A stretch of DNA of 64,000 bases from Azophilus sp965116165 (GTDB lineage Bacteria; Pseudomonadota; Gammaproteobacteria; Pseudomonadales; Azotimanducaceae). The translations under genes were made by a program, and so were the position numbers. The stretch is taken from NCBI GenBank assembly GCA_965116165.1, contig OZ220484.1, positions 1,178,001-1,242,000 of the forward strand, given 5' to 3'. Positions 17,819 through 25,767 of this stretch are shown piece by piece (position 1 is the stretch's first letter; each line of letters opens with the position of its first letter). The notes beneath the pieces were generated by a model, which saw only the letters and a list, made by a program, of their open reading frames with translations, was not told the DNA's origin and made no database searches.

Positions 17819-19006
17819 ATGGAAGCAGGTGTCGCTGCCACTTGGGATTTCGATTTTGGACTCGGCGAGACCCTGGATATGCTGCGCGACAGCATTCGCG
17901 ATTTTGCCAGCAGGGAAATCGCCCCCCTAGCCGCGCAAATCGATGCAACAAATGAGTTTCCCCGGACACTCTGGCCGAGGCTTGGCGAGCTTGGAGCGCT
18001 CGGCATTACCGTTGAGGAGCGCTACGGCGGAACCGGCCTTGGCTATCTGGCGCACTGTGTCGCCATGGAGGAGATTAGCCGGGCGTCCGCCGCCATCGGC
18101 CTGTCCTACGGTGCCCACTCCAACCTCTGCGTCAATCAGATCCGACGTTTCGGCACCGAGCGGCAAAAAAACCGCTATCTACCCAAACTGATCACCGGCG
18201 AGCATCTGGGGGCGCTGGCCATGAGCGAACCCGGTGCCGGTTCCGATGTGATGAGCCTAAAGCTGCGCGCGATCAGAGAAGGCGATACCTGGCGCATCAA
18301 CGGCAACAAGATGTGGATCACCAACGGCCCCGGCGCCGATGTTCTCGTGGTCTACGCCACGGTAAACCCAAAAGCCGGACCGAAAGGTGTGACGGCATTC
18401 CTGATCGAACGCGGCATGGCCGGTTTTTCCACCGCGCAAAAACTCGACAAGCTGGGCATGCGCGGCTCCGATACTTGCGAACTCCTATTCGACGATTGCG
18501 TCGTGCCGGCCTCGCAGGTGCTCGGAGAAATCGGTGGCGGCGCCGCCATCCTTATGAGCGGCCTCGACTACGAACGCGTCGTGCTTGCCGGCGGACCGCT
18601 GGGCATCATGCGCGGTTGCCTCGACCTCGTCCTCCCCTACGTACGCGAGCGCGAGCAATTTGGCCGACCCATAGGCACTTTCCAACTCATGCAAGGCAAG
18701 ATGGCGGACATGTACACCACCATGAACGCCTGCCGCGCCTATGTTTATTCCGTGGCGGCCGCCTGCGATGCCGGACGCGCCACCCGCTTCGATGCCGCCG
18801 GCTGCATCCTATACGCCGCAGAGAAAGCCACCCGGATGGCGAGCGAGGCGATACAGGCGCTCGGCGGCAACGGCTACATTAATGAATACCCGGCCGGCCG
18901 CTTGCTGCGCGACGCCAAGCTCTATGAAATCGGTGCCGGCACCAGCGAGATTCGCCGCATGCTGATCGGGCGGGAGCTTTTCGGGGCCACCGGGTCGGGA
19001 CTTTGA
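17819..19006 (+). CDS. Acyl-CoA dehydrogenase, probably isovaleryl-CoA dehydrogenase
   Basis: FAD enzyme that oxidises an acyl-CoA to the 2-enoyl-CoA; the closest resemblance is to isovaleryl-CoA dehydrogenase of leucine breakdown. The product is 395 aa, from ATG 17819 with AGGAG six bases upstream. Family signatures are ALAMSEPGAGSDVMSLK, WITNGPGADVLVVYA and, near the C-terminus, QALGGNGYINEYPAGRLLRDAKL. The catalytic glutamate position in the isovaleryl branch is matched by LDYERVVLAGG. The rest of the leucine pathway (carboxylase, lyase) is not in the window. Its stop overlaps the start of the cytochrome gene (TGATG). Confidence 0.85.
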   Translation: MEAGVAATWDFDFGLGETLDMLRDSIRDFASREIAPLAAQIDATNEFPRTLWPRLGELGALGITVEERYGGTGLGYLAHCVAMEEISRASAAIGLSYGAHSNLCVNQIRRFGTERQKNRYLPKLITGEHLGALAMSEPGAGSDVMSLKLRAIREGDTWRINGNKMWITNGPGADVLVVYATVNPKAGPKGVTAFLIERGMAGFSTAQKLDKLGMRGSDTCELLFDDCVVPASQVLGEIGGGAAILMSGLDYERVVLAGGPLGIMRGCLDLVLPYVREREQFGRPIGTFQLMQGKMADMYTTMNACRAYVYSVAAACDAGRATRFDAAGCILYAAEKATRMASEAIQALGGNGYINEYPAGRLLRDAKLYEIGAGTSEIRRMLIGRELFGATGSGL

Positions 19007-20010
19007 TGTATGAACCGAATCCTTATAATGCCGCGTTTTCCCGCACATGGGGCAACCCGACAGTGAAGCCATTTGTCCGTTTGATCGTTCTGCTCGCCCT
19101 GATGCCGCAAGTGGGCGCTATCGCCCAGACGAGCTCCACCGACGAGGTGCGCGAGCGCCTGCAAGCCTTCGGGCAAGTCTGCCGCGGCACAAACCTCTGT
19201 CCCGCGCCGCGTTCCAAACCGGCTGCTACGGACGGCGCCCCGCATTGGCAGGCGGTCGGTTCCTCCGCTACCGGAGAAGGGCCATCGGGTGGCAAAAGTG
19301 CTCAAAGCCGATGGGTGGCCACCGATATCGGCTGGCCCGAAACCGCTGCCAGCATCGCCGTCGCATCCGACAGATCCGCATCCATGCGCTTCACCCATCT
19401 AGACCTCGACAAGGGGCAAATCAGCCGCTACGGACCCTGGGAGGATCATTGGATCACACTCGGCGCCGGGGAGCGCGAGCAGGCATTTGCTGTCCGCAAG
19501 CCCGCCGATGGCCAAAATATTCTGCTGCTTGGGCGCGGGCCCGGAAACTTCATCGCACGAGTGCTGGAAGACGGCACCGGCGGCACTTTGCTGGTTGCGA
19601 TGCACTATCGTGGCCACGGCCGGGTCGTCTTCCCATTCCCCCTGTCGGGAGCGGCGGATCTGTTCCATCGAATTGGCCTAATCGCCGAACGTCCGGCCGA
19701 GACCCAAGCGGATGGAATGGCGAGCGACGCCGCGGTTGCAACGGCCGAGATACCGGTGCCCGCCCCGGAACGTTCCGGCGAAGAGATTTACAACACCTTC
19801 TGTTTCGCCTGCCACGCCACCGCCGTCGCCGAGGCGCCCCTGTTCGGCAGCCTTGAGCAATGGCAACCGAGGATCGACAAGGGCATGGATACGCTTGTGG
19901 CCACATCTCTCGCCGGGTTCGACTTGATGCCGCCCATGGGAACCTGCGTCAACTGCACGGAGGACGAGATGCGGGGCACCATCCAATACATGATCGACAA
20001 CGCCCGCTGA
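19006..20010 (+). CDS. Exported c-type cytochrome with C-terminal cytochrome c5-like domain
   Basis: A 334-aa protein with a signal peptide (VKPFVRLIVLLALMPQVGAIAQ) and an unassigned N-terminal half of about 220 residues, followed by a class I cytochrome domain: FCFACH binds haem c, MPPMG supplies the axial methionine, and CVNCT is the extra cysteine pair found in cytochrome c5-like proteins. The ATG overlaps the preceding stop; GTG 19063 would start directly at the signal peptide and may be the true start. Its coupling to a dehydrogenase gene is suggestive but the electron partner is unproven. Confidence 0.78.
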   Translation: MYEPNPYNAAFSRTWGNPTVKPFVRLIVLLALMPQVGAIAQTSSTDEVRERLQAFGQVCRGTNLCPAPRSKPAATDGAPHWQAVGSSATGEGPSGGKSAQSRWVATDIGWPETAASIAVASDRSASMRFTHLDLDKGQISRYGPWEDHWITLGAGEREQAFAVRKPADGQNILLLGRGPGNFIARVLEDGTGGTLLVAMHYRGHGRVVFPFPLSGAADLFHRIGLIAERPAETQADGMASDAAVATAEIPVPAPERSGEEIYNTFCFACHATAVAEAPLFGSLEQWQPRIDKGMDTLVATSLAGFDLMPPMGTCVNCTEDEMRGTIQYMIDNAR

Positions 20011-20031
20011 TTGCGGTGTAGCCGCCTCATC

Positions 20032-20125
20032 CATTGCCGCCGCGAACCCGCCGCTACTGCCCGATCATCGCTTCCCAATCCACCGAGCGATAGCTCGACG
20101 CCTCGGCGGCGTGCGTGGCCGTAAT
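20032..20125 (+). repeat. Duplicate of the comM 3' end (left copy)
   Basis: This 94-bp stretch matches 20818-20912, the terminal codons and stop of comM, at about nine bases in ten. The two copies are in direct orientation and bracket the Uma2 gene. It carries the identical run CCAATCCACCGAGCGATAGC. Confidence 0.85.
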
Positions 20126-20164
20126 ATGCTGATTGCGGTGAGCTAGTCGCGTCGGACGTGTCGG

Positions 20165-20746
20165 TCACAGGAACCGCTCGGCCCACAGTTTGGAGAGGGA
20201 CAGGACGACATCGGGCAGCGCCTGGGGGCTAATCGACTCGGTATTCGCGGGCCGCACAATCCGCCGGTAGCCATCCTCGGCGGGGGCGCGGTGAAGTTCG
20301 ATGCGTTCGCTATTCAGGTCAATCAGCCAAAGCTCCGGCAAGCCATGGTTCGCATACAGGGGTGCTTTCGTCTTCCGATCATAGGCAAGGCTGGTATCCG
20401 CCACCTCCACCACGAGCAAGATATCCTCCGGAGTTGGGTGGGTATGGCGATACCAGGTTCCCCTTGGGCGAAGGAGTGCGATGTCCGGCTGGAGTTCGGA
20501 AACAGCCGACAGCCGAACTGGATTTTGCGGCGAGAGAATCGCGCGCCCCCGAAGTGCTGGAATCAGGAGGTTGGTGATGCGGGACACCATCCAGGCATGG
20601 GCACTGCCAATTGGCGCCATGTCGATCAGTTCGCCGCCAATGAGTTCGACGCGGTCAACCTCGCCCAAGATTCCGTTGGCCCCCATCTTGTGGAAGTCGT
20701 GCACCGAAAGGAGGTGTCGCGAGGATTGCGGGTTCGAATGAGCCAC
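20165..20746 (-). CDS. Uma2-family putative restriction endonuclease-fold protein
   Basis: Uma2 (DUF820) proteins have a PD-(D/E)XK nuclease fold and are often multiplied in cyanobacteria and mobile regions; their role is not established. The 193-aa product from GTG 20746 has the family start HDFHKMGANGILGEVDRVEL, the central LQPDIALLRP (catalytic Asp), and VVEVADTSLAYDRKTKAPLYA (Glu-x-Ala variant, followed by Lys). LPELWLIDL and the short C-terminal half complete the fold. The gene lies between direct repeats of the comM end, so it probably entered as cargo. A longer open frame reaches 20794. Confidence 0.85.
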   Translation of the reverse strand: MAHSNPQSSRHLLSVHDFHKMGANGILGEVDRVELIGGELIDMAPIGSAHAWMVSRITNLLIPALRGRAILSPQNPVRLSAVSELQPDIALLRPRGTWYRHTHPTPEDILLVVEVADTSLAYDRKTKAPLYANHGLPELWLIDLNSERIELHRAPAEDGYRRIVRPANTESISPQALPDVVLSLSKLWAERFL

Positions 20747-20817
20747 TTGGAAAAATCTCCGCCTAGTCCCGGTTCCGTGGCCGACTCGGCACACCCGGCA
20801 TCATAGCACGAGTCCCG

Positions 20818-20912
20818 CATGGCCGCCGCGAGCCCGCCGGCTACTGGCCGACCATCGCCTCCCAATCCACCGAGCGATAGCTCAACGCCTCGGCGGCGTG
20901 CGTGGCCGTAAT
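20818..20912 (+). repeat. Right copy of the repeat, overlapping the end of comM
   Basis: Direct repeat of 20032-20125 that contains the true comM terminus (stop at 20841-20843). The repeats lie 786 bp apart and enclose the Uma2 gene. Confidence 0.85.
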
Positions 20913-22343
20913 CGTTTCGGCCCCATCCAAATCGGCAACCGTCATCGCCACCTTGATCAGCTTGTGGAAACTCCGCGCCGACAACCGGTATCGGTCGATA
21001 GCCTGGCTCAGGAGCGCGTGCGCCGCCGTATTCAGTGGCGCCCGTTCCGCGGCGATGGGGCCGCCGATGTATCCATTCAGGCCTTGCTGGCGGCACAATT
21101 GCCGGGCCCTGGCCTCGGCCACCGCATTGATCGCCGCTTGCGTATTGCTTCGGCCGGGCGAGCGGTCGGCAAGCAATTCCCTGGGCAGATTTGGCAACCA
21201 GAGTTGCATGTCGATGCGGTCGAGCAGCGGCCCGGCGATTCGCGCTTGATAGGCCCGCACCTGCCGCGGTTGGCAGCGGCAATGCCCGGCCCCGCAAATG
21301 CGTCCGGCAGGACAGGGGTTCATGGCGGCAAGCAACTGAAATTTAGCCGGAAATTCCACCCGGTAGTTGGCTCGCGTGATACTGGCCCGATGTGTTTCCA
21401 AAGGTTCGCGCAGCAGGTTGAGAACCGCCGGTTGAAAGTGCGGCATCTCGTCGAGGAAAAGTACCCCATGGTGCGCCAACGACACTTCGCCCGGCGTCGG
21501 GACCAACCCACCGCCGACGATGGATGGCGCGGTGGCGGAATGGTGCGGGTCGCGGAACGGCACCTGATCATAGGCGTCCCGCATCAGGCCGGCGCTCGAG
21601 TACACCGCGGCAACCTCCAACGCCTGCGATTCGGTCAGGCCGGGCAACAAACTGGCCAGGCTACGGGCCAACATCGTTTTGCCCGTACCGGGCGGCCCCA
21701 CCATCAGAAAATGATGGCCGCCAGCCGCTGCGACCTGTAGCGCCCGCTTTGCGGTTTCATGGCCCTTGACAAGGCGCAGCACATCGGCCGGTCCACTGCC
21801 GACCACCGGCGTATTGCTCCGTTCAACCCGCCGCACGGCATCCGGCCGGCGCACCAATTCAACAACCTCTCCCAAATTGCGGCAGGGCGCCAAAACCTGG
21901 GTTTTAACCAGTTCGGCTTCGGGACGGTTCGCCTCCGGGATCACGAGCACCGTTTTCGGATTGCGCAACGCCAGGGCCGCCGGCAGCACGCCTCGCGTAT
22001 GCCGCAAGGATCCATACAGCCCCAATTCCGCCAAAAATTCGAAGCGGGAGAGATTCTCCACGGGAACCTGCTGGGAAGCGGCGAGCAGGCTGAGCGCAAT
22101 GGCCAGGTCGAAACGGGCGCCCTGCTTGGCCAAATCCGCCGGTGCCAGATTCACCACCACCCGCCCGTCCGGAAAGGCAAAACCATTGTTTTCCAACGCG
22201 CTTCTCACGCGGTCACGGGCTTCGCGGACCGCCGCCTCCGGCAAGCCCACCAACGCGAAGCGGGGCAAGCCGCCGCCGATATGGGTTTCAACCGTCACAC
22301 TCGGCGAGGCGACGCCCACCTGGGCACGGGTATGGACCGCCAT
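20841..22343 (-). CDS. comM: ComM/YifB-type AAA+ helicase-like ATPase
   Basis: Hexameric ATPase related to Mg-chelatase subunits; ComM promotes branch migration during natural transformation. The 500-aa product begins MAVHTRAQVGVASP, followed by the N-terminal domain GLPRFALVGLPEAAVREARDR, a Walker A MVGPPGTGKTMLARSL, Walker B VLFLDEMPHF, and the zinc-type CPAGRICGAGHCRCQP segment of the family. ATG 22343 aligns best; the frame also allows ATG 22388, close to the ubiK stop. It follows ubiK on the same strand with almost no gap, as in many gammaproteobacteria. Confidence 0.92.
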   Translation of the reverse strand: MAVHTRAQVGVASPSVTVETHIGGGLPRFALVGLPEAAVREARDRVRSALENNGFAFPDGRVVVNLAPADLAKQGARFDLAIALSLLAASQQVPVENLSRFEFLAELGLYGSLRHTRGVLPAALALRNPKTVLVIPEANRPEAELVKTQVLAPCRNLGEVVELVRRPDAVRRVERSNTPVVGSGPADVLRLVKGHETAKRALQVAAAGGHHFLMVGPPGTGKTMLARSLASLLPGLTESQALEVAAVYSSAGLMRDAYDQVPFRDPHHSATAPSIVGGGLVPTPGEVSLAHHGVLFLDEMPHFQPAVLNLLREPLETHRASITRANYRVEFPAKFQLLAAMNPCPAGRICGAGHCRCQPRQVRAYQARIAGPLLDRIDMQLWLPNLPRELLADRSPGRSNTQAAINAVAEARARQLCRQQGLNGYIGGPIAAERAPLNTAAHALLSQAIDRYRLSARSFHKLIKVAMTVADLDGAETITATHAAEALSYRSVDWEAMVGQ

Positions 22344-22393
22344 GCCCGATCCGGTTTCCCCTCCGGCGGGCGCGGAAGAGGCGGCCATACCGC

Positions 22394-22633
22394 TCAATCG
22401 TCCGCGGTCTCAAGCACCGCAACGCGCCGCGCGAGTTCCCCAACCTGCCTTTCGAGTTCCCCCAGCGCCCGGAGTTGCCGTTCAAATTCGTGGTGGGGAA
22501 CCAGCCGGAACGCCGCCAAGGAGTCCTCAACAACCTTTTTGACCTGCTCCGCCATGTCGGCAGCCGGGCCGCCCTCCAACAAACGGCCGATCTGGGCCAA
22601 CAGGGCATCCAACGGCGATTTGGGCGTATTCAT
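22394..22633 (-). CDS. ubiK: Ubiquinone biosynthesis accessory factor UbiK
   Basis: Small (79 aa) coiled-coil protein of the BMFP/YqiC family that binds lipids and assists the cytosolic ubiquinone-making complex. The N-terminal amphipathic helix is followed by VKKVVEDSLAAFRLVPHHEF and a C-terminal heptad region ELERQVGELARRVAVLE, both typical. The gene is immediately upstream of comM, with its stop next to the possible comM starts. Confidence 0.9.
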   Translation of the reverse strand: MNTPKSPLDALLAQIGRLLEGGPAADMAEQVKKVVEDSLAAFRLVPHHEFERQLRALGELERQVGELARRVAVLETADD

Positions 22634-22855
22634 TTTCTATCCATCCTAGTTTTGCGCCATGTTAACCAGCCGCCCAAGGTGCCTCTAGTGCCGTTTGTCG
22701 CCTCTGGCTGTGCGACATCGCTCCCATGTTGCGCGCCATTGCGCACCATATTAGTGCGATGCGGCGCACCCTTATCGATCAATGCGTTCCCGAACGCTTC
22801 GGTTACATGGCCTGTAGAGAATCTAGCCCATTGAAAAGTAATTATTTTTTTAAGA

Positions 22856-22871
22856 TGGCACGAATCCTGAA
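22856..22871 (+). promoter_or_regulatory. Candidate sigma-54 promoter for the TorF porin gene
   Basis: TGGCACGAATCCTGAA matches the -24 half (TGGCAC) perfectly and the -12 half (TTGCA) at three of five bases, with GA where GC is expected. It ends about 57 bp before the porin ATG. A nitrogen-regulated promoter would fit the glnK-amtB neighbours. No clear NtrC site was identified. Confidence 0.3.
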
Positions 22872-22928
22872 ACATGCAACGGCGTTGAAATGACCAACCG
22901 GCATTTCCAAACCAAAAGGGGTTATGCA

Positions 22929-23642
22929 ATGAAAAAACTGTTAATCGCGCTGCTTCTGTTCGGAGTGGGTTATGCGACCGCCGCCGAATTTTCCGGCAAT
23001 GTGTCCTATCTGACCGACTATCGCTTCCGTGGCATCTCCCAGGGAGATCGATCTCCCGCCCTCCAGGGCGGATTCGACATCGAACTCGACGGCGGCTTCT
23101 ATCTCGGTACCTGGGCATCGAATGTGGGCCCCTGGTCCGCCGGTACCATCGAGCTCGACTGGTACGGCGGCTGGGCCACCGATCTAACCGAAAATTCGGG
23201 TATCGACATCGGTGTCCTCTATTACGGCTACCCCGAAGACGACGCCGACCCGGGATTGGATTTCGTCGAGTTCTACGGCAGCTACTCCTACCAGGATTTA
23301 ACGCTCGGCCTGGCTTATTCGCCGGACTACTTCGCCGAGACGGAGAGCTACTTCTACTTCTATGGCGACTACTCCTTGCCGCTGTCGGAGAACCTCTCCC
23401 TCGACCTGCACCTGGGCATGAACGTCTTCAACGACAAGGACGCCGGGGCCGCCTTCGGCATCGGCGAAGTGGGCGACCCCAAGGATCAATACCTCGACTA
23501 CGCCATTGGCCTGTCGACAGCCGCGATGGGGGTCGATTGGGGGTTGCAATTCGTCGGCACCGATCTCAGCGACGACGAGTGCTTCGACGGCTTCAAGGGT
23601 TGCGAAGCCACTGTCGTGGTTTCCGTATCGAAAAGTCTCTGA
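22929..23642 (+). CDS. TorF-family putative outer-membrane porin
   Basis: A 237-aa exported beta-barrel protein. The signal peptide MKKLLIALLLFGVGYATAA is followed by FSGNVSYLTDYRFRGISQGD, the signature of the TIGR02001/TorF group, then alternating aromatic strands and a C-terminal aliphatic-ending strand (VVVSVSKSL). ATG 22929 has an AAGGGG site. It precedes glnK and amtB on the same strand with a 285-bp gap; porins of this group often accompany nitrogen-regulated ammonium genes, so a role in nitrogen-source entry is inferred. Confidence 0.85.
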   Translation: MKKLLIALLLFGVGYATAAEFSGNVSYLTDYRFRGISQGDRSPALQGGFDIELDGGFYLGTWASNVGPWSAGTIELDWYGGWATDLTENSGIDIGVLYYGYPEDDADPGLDFVEFYGSYSYQDLTLGLAYSPDYFAETESYFYFYGDYSLPLSENLSLDLHLGMNVFNDKDAGAAFGIGEVGDPKDQYLDYAIGLSTAAMGVDWGLQFVGTDLSDDECFDGFKGCEATVVVSVSKSL

Positions 23643-23927
23643 GCACACGGGCGGGCGGCGTTGGCGAATCTTCATGGCTCGGCAACCGCAAGTGGGTGGT
23701 GCGTCGGTTTGCATCTTCCGCGTTCTCGATCCTGCTTCGGCAAAGGGGTTCGGTCGGCCGGATGTCAAACCGCGGCATCATCCAAGGATGGATTCGGTAT
23801 CGAAAAGCGTTCAATTGAGAGAGAATCGTTTTCCACACGGATCTTCCACAACTTGTTGCCCGCCCGTGCGGGAGCCTCCGCCACCCTCGGAGGACATGTA
23901 GCAATAGGGTTCACAAGGAGCTAAAGC

Positions 23928-24266
23928 ATGAAACTCATCACAGCGATCATTAAACCATTCAAGCTCGACGACGTTCGCGAAGCCCTCTCGGGCATCGGCG
24001 TCCAGGGCATGACCGTAACGGAAGTCAAGGGGTTCGGGCGCCAAAAGGGCCATACCGAGCTCTACCGGGGGGCCGAATATGTTGTCGATTTCCTACCCAA
24101 GGTGAAGGTTGAGGTGGCCGTCGACGACGGGTTGCTCGACCAGGTGCTCGAGGCGATCACCAAATCGGCCAACACGGGCAAGGTCGGCGACGGCAAGATA
24201 TTCGTCGCCGGCCTGGAAGAGGTGGTGCGCATACGCACCGGAGAAACGGGGTCGGAAGCGGTCTGA
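23928..24266 (+). CDS. glnK: Nitrogen regulatory protein PII (GlnK type)
   Basis: 112-aa trimeric signal protein that senses 2-oxoglutarate and ATP/ADP and plugs the ammonium channel. The start MKLITAIIKPFKLDDVREAL is canonical, the T-loop carries the uridylylated Tyr51 within TELYRGAEYVVDF, and the C-terminal GKIFVAGLEEVVRIRTGE is conserved. It is preceded by a GGAG site and lies 70 bp before amtB, the standard glnK-amtB pair. Confidence 0.97.
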   Translation: MKLITAIIKPFKLDDVREALSGIGVQGMTVTEVKGFGRQKGHTELYRGAEYVVDFLPKVKVEVAVDDGLLDQVLEAITKSANTGKVGDGKIFVAGLEEVVRIRTGETGSEAV

Positions 24267-24336
24267 CGACCACCCGGCCAACATACTCACAAGGGGGCGG
24301 GCTATAAGGGGCTGGCCTCGAAGCGGAGACAAGATT

Positions 24337-25584
24337 GTGGAAGATCTAGTACAAACCAACTACGCATTGGATACCTTTTACTTCCTGGTAATGGGTGTTC
24401 TGGTGATGTTCATGGCACCCGGGTTCGCCATGCTCGAAGCGGGCATGGTGCGGGCCAAGAACACCTCTGAAATTCTCACCAAGAACGTGGCGCTCTTCGC
24501 CATCGCCTGCATCATGTACATGATCTGCGGGTATTACATCATGTACCCGGGAGATGCCGGCAGCGGTGGTCTGATACCGCTCATCGGCTTCGGTATCGGC
24601 GAGGAAAATTCGGTGGACGCGGTTCTCGAGTCCGGTGGGGAAACCTACTACTCGGTCCGCTCCGATTACTTCTTTCAGGTGGTGTTCGTCGCAACCGCCA
24701 TGTCCATCGTCTCCGGCGCGGTGGCGGAACGCATGAAATTGTGGGCGTTCCTGATATTCGCGGTGGTCATGACCGGCTTCATCTATCCCATCCAGGGGTT
24801 CTGGAAATGGGGCGGCGGCTTTCTCGACGCCGCGGGTTTCAACGATTTCGCCGGCTCCGGGGTGGTGCACCTGTGCGGTGCGACGGCCGCCCTAGCCGGT
24901 GTTCTGCTGCTCGGCGCCCGCTCCGGCAAGTACGGACCGGGCGGACAGGTGAACGCCCTGCCCGGTGCCAACATGCCCCTCGCCACCCTCGGCATGTTCA
25001 TCCTGTGGTTCGGTTGGTTTGGGTTCAACGGTGGTTCCGAACTCAAGCTCAGCAACATCGACGAAGCGAACGCGGTTGCCGAAGTCTTCGTCAATACCAA
25101 CATCGCCGCCTGCGGCGGCCTGATCGTCGCGCTGCTGGTCGCCCGCGTCCTGTTCGGCAAGGCCGACCTGACCATGGCGTTGAACGGCGCGCTGGCGGGC
25201 CTGGTATCGATCACGGCGGAACCGCTCGCCGGAACCGTCGTGCAATCGGTGTTCATCGGCGGGGTCGGCGGCGCGCTGGTGGTCGGCTCGATCGTGCTGC
25301 TCGACAAATTGCGCATCGACGATCCGGTGGGCGCCATATCCGTGCACGGCACGGCGGGTATTTGGGGGCTGCTGGCGGTGTGCATCAGCAATCCGGAAGC
25401 GACCCTCAGCGCTCAGTTGCTGGGCATTGTGGTGATCTTCGCCTGGACCTTCGTCGCCTCCCTGATCGTGTGGTACGCGCTCAAGCACACGATGGGTATC
25501 CGCATTTCGGAAGAAGACGAATACCAGGGCGCGGATTTGTCCGAAACCGGCATTGAGGCCTACCCGGAGTTCGTCAAGGTTTGA
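24337..25584 (+). CDS. amtB: Ammonium channel AmtB
   Basis: Trimeric inner-membrane ammonium transporter, regulated by GlnK. From GTG 24337 (GGAG nine bases upstream) the product is 415 aa, with eleven membrane segments. FMAPGFAMLEAGMVRAKNT, the pore histidines in VVHLCGATAALAG and SVHGTAGIWG, and the phenylalanine-gate region are present. There is no cleaved leader of the E. coli type. A longer open frame begins inside glnK but its extra N-terminus does not resemble the family. Confidence 0.96.
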   Translation: MEDLVQTNYALDTFYFLVMGVLVMFMAPGFAMLEAGMVRAKNTSEILTKNVALFAIACIMYMICGYYIMYPGDAGSGGLIPLIGFGIGEENSVDAVLESGGETYYSVRSDYFFQVVFVATAMSIVSGAVAERMKLWAFLIFAVVMTGFIYPIQGFWKWGGGFLDAAGFNDFAGSGVVHLCGATAALAGVLLLGARSGKYGPGGQVNALPGANMPLATLGMFILWFGWFGFNGGSELKLSNIDEANAVAEVFVNTNIAACGGLIVALLVARVLFGKADLTMALNGALAGLVSITAEPLAGTVVQSVFIGGVGGALVVGSIVLLDKLRIDDPVGAISVHGTAGIWGLLAVCISNPEATLSAQLLGIVVIFAWTFVASLIVWYALKHTMGIRISEEDEYQGADLSETGIEAYPEFVKV

Positions 25585-25600
25585 CACTTACGTGTCATTC

Positions 25601-25654
25601 GGAACGCCCCGGCGGGATTTTCCTCTCCCTCTCCTCCCTCCCCCGGGGCGTTCC
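25601..25654 (+). terminator. Hairpin after glnK-amtB, probable terminator
   Basis: GGAACGCCCCGG at 25601-25612 is a perfect 12-bp inverted match to CCGGGGCGTTCC at 25643-25654, separated by a 30-nt pyrimidine-rich loop. It begins 16 bp after the amtB stop. A short T-rich run follows only weakly, so termination efficiency is uncertain. Confidence 0.6.
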
Positions 25655-25767
25655 ACCTTTGACCATACTCACCGGTTATCAGAGGGTCGGCATTCGATCT
25701 GGCCCGAACTGGCACATGCCCGAGGCAAGCGGCTAACATTGCCGGATATCAAGAGCGCGGGTGCGCC

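Noticed and set aside
20725..20740. GGTTCGAAT motif resembling a tRNA T-loop
   Set aside because: No acceptor stem, D-arm or anticodon arm can be built around it, and it lies at the start of the Uma2 frame. No tRNA or rRNA gene was found in the window.
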